Shown here one piece after another: positions 60,640 to 64,000 of a stretch of DNA of 64,000 nt. The stretch's first letter is position 1; the number at the start of each line of letters is the position of its first letter. Source of the stretch: Dermatemys mawii (Eukaryota; Chordata; Testudines; Dermatemydidae); the NCBI GenBank assembly GCA_007922305.1, contig ML677334.1, positions 60,800,858 to 60,864,857 of the forward strand, given 5' to 3'. Under the pieces are notes generated by a model that was not told where the DNA came from, did not search any database, and saw nothing but the letters and a program-made list of their open reading frames with translations. The position numbers and the translations under genes are program-made.

Positions 60640-60850
60640 CTTTAAATATTTTAAATAAAATTGAGAAGTAACAATTGCAAAACAATTGCGCTCACTGAAA
60701 AGAAAATTAAACCCATAAAATGTGTGGTTAATTGCAATTTCCTCGTAATTGCTGCTAATGTGCTGCCAGGATAATTACAAAACACTTTTAATATGCTTTT
60801 TGCTCCATTTGTTGTCATTTTAGCCCTGAAGTATAAAATTCATAGATGAA
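60640..60850. other. Candidate conserved non-coding element
   Basis: Packed with homeodomain-like words: gtggttaattgcaattt, ctcgtaattgctgctaatg, ggataattacaaaacac. No repeat similarity that I can see. Conservation is not shown here. Confidence 0.35.
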
Positions 60851-61909
60851 TGAATCAGGAAGTCATGCTTCAGACTCAGATTAGATTTAGGCCTGTACTT
60901 CAGGTTTGTGTTTAAGGGCACACCAGAGCTAAGCAATGGTGCTGAAATCTTACAAACTATTCTCATAAGCCTTCAGGACCAACTGGTGGAAATTTCATGA
61001 GGAACTAATCTTGCAATTTTCATTTGTGGAAATCTGGTCAGATCTGCTGTTCTTGCAAGAAGGCTGGCATTCTAGGCTGCATGTGAACCGTAAGTTGAAA
61101 ATAGGCTGGTTTTCGACTCACCCCAGAACCAGTGCCACTTTACACCAACCTGGGACTTGGCCTAACATTTACATTGGCTATAACTTTTAAAAGATTATTG
61201 TAATTTATTCTGGTTTTGCTGACATCTCCTCCTTGAGGATTAGCCATAGTCATCTTTTTATGCAAACCCTGTTGTTCTCTGGAACCCTTTCATCTGTTGA
61301 AAATTGTCAACTTGTGTTAGTTCCCTGCATAGAGCAGGATGGAATATACAATTTCTGCACATGCCAGTTCATTGTCAGATTGCAGCAGAGTACTGAAGTG
61401 GTACAGAGTACAGAGTACTATCCCAAAGAAAGGAGACAAGTGTATTATTTTAGAATATGTCACATTTACATCTGTCTGTCTCTTGCAGATATGAAGTGCA
61501 CCACATGGACATCCACACCTAACATTCCTTTTGGGGACATCATCTGGGATCACCTACGTCTCTTCCTTTGATCCCTTCATCTTCAGATGCCCTTCATTGC
61601 ATTGACTCTTTCTGGCTGAGGTCAGCTGCATATGACTCCCTTTAGAGCCTGTCACTCTACATGCCAGTCAAAGTGGGTTGCTTAAGATCATGTTCTCTTT
61701 CTCTTGACAGTGGATCTTGCTGCCCCTTGTTGCCACTGAGCATTCCATGTTCCTGCTAACAGGTAAGTGAGAAATCAAGTATAGGACCTGGACTCAGACC
61801 CCTTCGTTCCCACCATATTGTAGCACAATATGTTGTCATTAGGATCTTGTTCCAAAGCTCCATGAAATTAAGGGTTCTGTTAACTAAAGGATTTTGGTTC
61901 AGGTAGTGG
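60851..61909. other. No gene recognised
   Basis: A 112-codon frame at 61233-61571 overlaps a minus-strand frame and has no domain. Otherwise featureless. Confidence 0.5.
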
Positions 61910-61996
61910 ATCATAAAATCATAGGACTGGAAGGGACCTTGAGAGGTCATCTAGCCCAGCCCCTGCACTCATGGCAGGACTAAGTATTATCTAGAC
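61910..61996 (-). mobile_element. CR1 LINE, antisense, extreme 3' end
   Basis: Starts with the tail tcataaaatcataggactggaagggacc and the gaggtcatctagccc block. Interrupted at 61996 by an hAT element; continues at 62914. Confidence 0.92.
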
Positions 61997-62913
61997 CAGG
62001 GGTGGGCAAACTACAGCCCACGGGTCACATCTGACCCGTGGGCCCGTCCTGCCCGGTCCCTGAGGTCCCGGCTGGGGAGATTCCCCATGCCCCTCCCCCA
62101 CATTCCCTGCTCCCCTGGCAGCACAGGCAGCACTCTGTGGGGGCAGTGCGGCACGGAGTGCTCCTGTGGATCAGCGGGGCAGTGTGTTTGGCTCCGGCAG
62201 GGCGTCTGCCAACTATGCTGATCTGAGCAGCATGGTAAGGGGTCTGGAGCCGAGACTGGGGCTGGGGGCTTGGATAAGGGGCAGAGGGGCCCCAGGGGGC
62301 AGTCAGGGAACAGGGAATGGGGTGATGGTGGATAGGCGTGGCAGTCCTGGGGGAGCCTGTCAAGGGGCAGGGGTGTGGATAGGGCTCAGGGCAGTCAGTG
62401 GACAGGGAGCAGGGGGGCTGGATAGGGGGTCATTGGGGATTGGGAGGGGGTCTCAGGATGGGGTGGTCAGGGGACAAGGAGCATGGGGGGATAGATAGGT
62501 CAGGGATTCTGAGGGGGGAAGTCAGGGGATGGGAGGGTTGGATATGGGGTGAGGTCCCGGGGAGGTGGTTAGGGGTTGGGGGTCCCTGGAGGAGGTGGTC
62601 AGGGGACAAGGAGCGGGGAGGTTGGATGGGTTGGGAGTTTTGAGGAGGGGCAGTTAGGGGGCGGTAAGTGGGAGGGGGAAGATAGGTGGTGGAGTCCTGG
62701 GGGGTGATTAGGGTCAGGGGGCTGGTCAGGGGACAAGGAGCAGGGGGGATTGGATGGGTTGGGGGAGGGGGCAGTTAGGGGGTGGAAAGTGGGAGGGGGC
62801 AGATAGGGGGCGGGGCCAGGCTGTTTGGGGAGGCACAGCCTTCCCTACCTGGCCCTCCACACAGTTTTGCAGACCCGATATAGCCCTCGGGCCAAAAAGT
62901 TTGCCCACCCCTA
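61997..62913 (+). mobile_element. hAT element (917 bp) inside the CR1, G-rich interior
   Basis: Ends caggggtgggcaaact (61997) and agtttgcccacccct (to 62913) are inverted repeats. The 8-mers atctagac (61989-61996) and atttagac (62914-62921) form the target duplication, 7 of 8. The interior 62240-62820 repeats a loose unit of ggtcaggggacaaggagca, gggaggttggatgggtt and gggggcagttagg. No transposase. Glycine-rich frames on the plus strand (62166-62498, 62398-62643) are artefacts. Confidence 0.9.
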
Positions 62914-63555
62914 ATTTAGACAAACACATGTTAGGAATGGTCTAACCCGCTCATAAAAATCTCCAATGATGGAGATTCCCCAACCTCCCTAAGCAATTTA
63001 TTCCAATGCTTAACTACCCTGCAAGTTAGGAACTTTTCCTAATATCCAACCTAAATCTCCCTGCTGCAATTCAAACCCATTGTTTCTTGTCCTATCTTCT
63101 GAGTTAAGAAAAACAATTTTTCTCCCTCCACTGTGTAACCTTTTTATGTATTCAAAAACTGTTATCATGTCCCCTCTCAGTCTCCTCTTTTACAGACTAA
63201 ACAAACCTAATTTTTTCAATCTTTCTTCATAGGTCATATTTTCTAGACCTTTAATAATTTTTGTTTCGCTTTTCTGAACTTTCTCCAATTTTTCCACATC
63301 TTTCCTGGGATGTGGCGCCCAGAGCTGGACACAATACTCCAGCTGAGGCCTAATCAGCACGGAGTAGAGCAGGAGAATTGCTTCTCATGTCTTGCCTACA
63401 ACACTCCTGCTATTACCTCCCAGAATGATGTTCACTTTTGTTTTGCAACAATGTTACATGGTTGACTCATATTTAGCTTAAGGTCCACTATGACCCCCAG
63501 ATTCCTTTATGCAGTACTCCTCCCTAGGCAGTCATTTCCCATTTTGTATGTGTCA
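62914..63555 (-). pseudogene. CR1 3' UTR and ORF2 C-terminus, antisense, decayed
   Basis: Continuation of the split CR1. On the minus strand the UTR is followed by a decayed C-terminal ORF2 reading: [14 protein letters not shown] near 63200-63240, [12 protein letters not shown] and [11 protein letters not shown] near 63310-63350, and a LGVIVDLKLNMS-like block near 63480-63510. Stops and frameshifts break it. Compared with the copy at 1-598 it belongs to a different CR1 subfamily (longer UTR, different wording). Similarity fades at about 63555, the 5' truncation point. Confidence 0.88.
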
Positions 63556-64000
63556 TGAAGGTTTCTCCAGCCAAAACACTCAGGCCATATTTTCTCTTGC
63601 CCTTGTAGCAATGCCTAGACAAACCTGAGAGGACAGTCTGTGTCATCTTAAAAGATTCTGTAGCACAAGTATCCTCTTTTGTGCTCTGGGGAACTCCCCC
63701 TGAAGCAATGAGACTCCACCAGCCACCTGATTGAAGTTGGGACTCACTGACTCAATTCATAGAATCAATTTGTGGATTGTGTTTGGAAAGATGTTCATTG
63801 ACATGCTGAGATGGTCTATACCATCTGGGATTAGGGACATGTGTCTTCCAGGCTGCAAGTGAGGCATTCATCGATTGCCTATTTTTAACCACATCATTCT
63901 TATGAGTGTTCAGTGTTAGTCCACTCCCCAACGCAAATTTTTTTTGTTTGTTATTTTTACATCCAAATTTAGGATGGATCAAATTGTTTTGCTGATGTAT
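63556..64000. other. No feature recognised
   Basis: No coding, RNA or repeat signal identified to the window end. Confidence 0.5.

Noticed and set aside
62166..62643. Glycine-rich protein genes
   Set aside because: They are readings of the G-rich interior of an hAT element and overlap in several frames.
1..64000. CRISPR array, operon, prophage or plasmid functions
   Set aside because: No regularly spaced repeats and no prokaryotic gene organisation; the repeats are all those of an amniote nuclear genome.

Overview
The window reads as nuclear DNA of a reptile, most likely a turtle (Testudines). The evidence is the repeat content: CR1 LINE 3' ends with the short ATTCTATG-type tail, a tRNA-headed SINE carrying a LINE 3' tail, Penelope-like fragments, Buster-like hAT, PIF/Harbinger and Tc1/mariner-type miniature elements, and old MIR-like SINEs. 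Crocodilians share several of these families, so the order is an inference. No bacterial, plasmid or phage organisation is present. I found no host exon, tRNA gene, rRNA gene or CRISPR array. Open frames are short (the longest is 179 codons) and either lie in repeats or show no recognisable domain. The region is best described as intergenic or deep intronic.

Layout. 1-598 is the 3' end of a CR1. 1.7-3.0 kb holds two Harbinger-type and two Tc1/mariner-type miniature elements. 8.3-9.9 kb is an antisense CR1 split by an hAT element. 10.9-14 kb has a GC-rich block, a MIR, a third Tc1-type copy and a palindromic remnant. 14.8-15.6 kb contains three near-perfect hairpins. 18.2-19.8 kb is a decayed Harbinger transposase gene. 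22.6-23.3 kb and 36.7-37.3 kb are two solo-LTR-like elements of identical length. 29.0-31.0 kb has an antisense non-LTR retrotransposon and a third LTR-like block. 32.8-33.6 kb has a palindromic hAT and a Penelope fragment. 45-50.7 kb is dense with nested elements (inverted Harbinger-type pair, CR1 tails, Tc1-type copy, hAT remnants, LTR-like duplication, Penelope insertion). 56-57 kb has a second tRNA-headed SINE and an hAT miniature. 61.9-63.6 kb is another antisense CR1 with a 917-bp G-rich hAT inside it.

The elements work as families rather than as a pathway. The SINE at 36.4 kb ends in the sequence that begins the antisense CR1-type fragments at 45.4, 48.5 and 53.1 kb, which fits LINE-driven SINE mobility. 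The Harbinger transposase is the plausible source type for the TAA-flanked miniature elements. Recognisable repeats add up to about 19 kb of the 64 kb by my hand count. The remainder is AT-rich single-copy-looking sequence, with a few stretches that resemble conserved non-coding elements. Assignments come from reading the sequence and from memory of repeat families; no database search was run. I did not find a convincing undescribed system; the clustered hairpins, the Penelope insertion with target duplication and the twin solo LTRs are the most interesting items.
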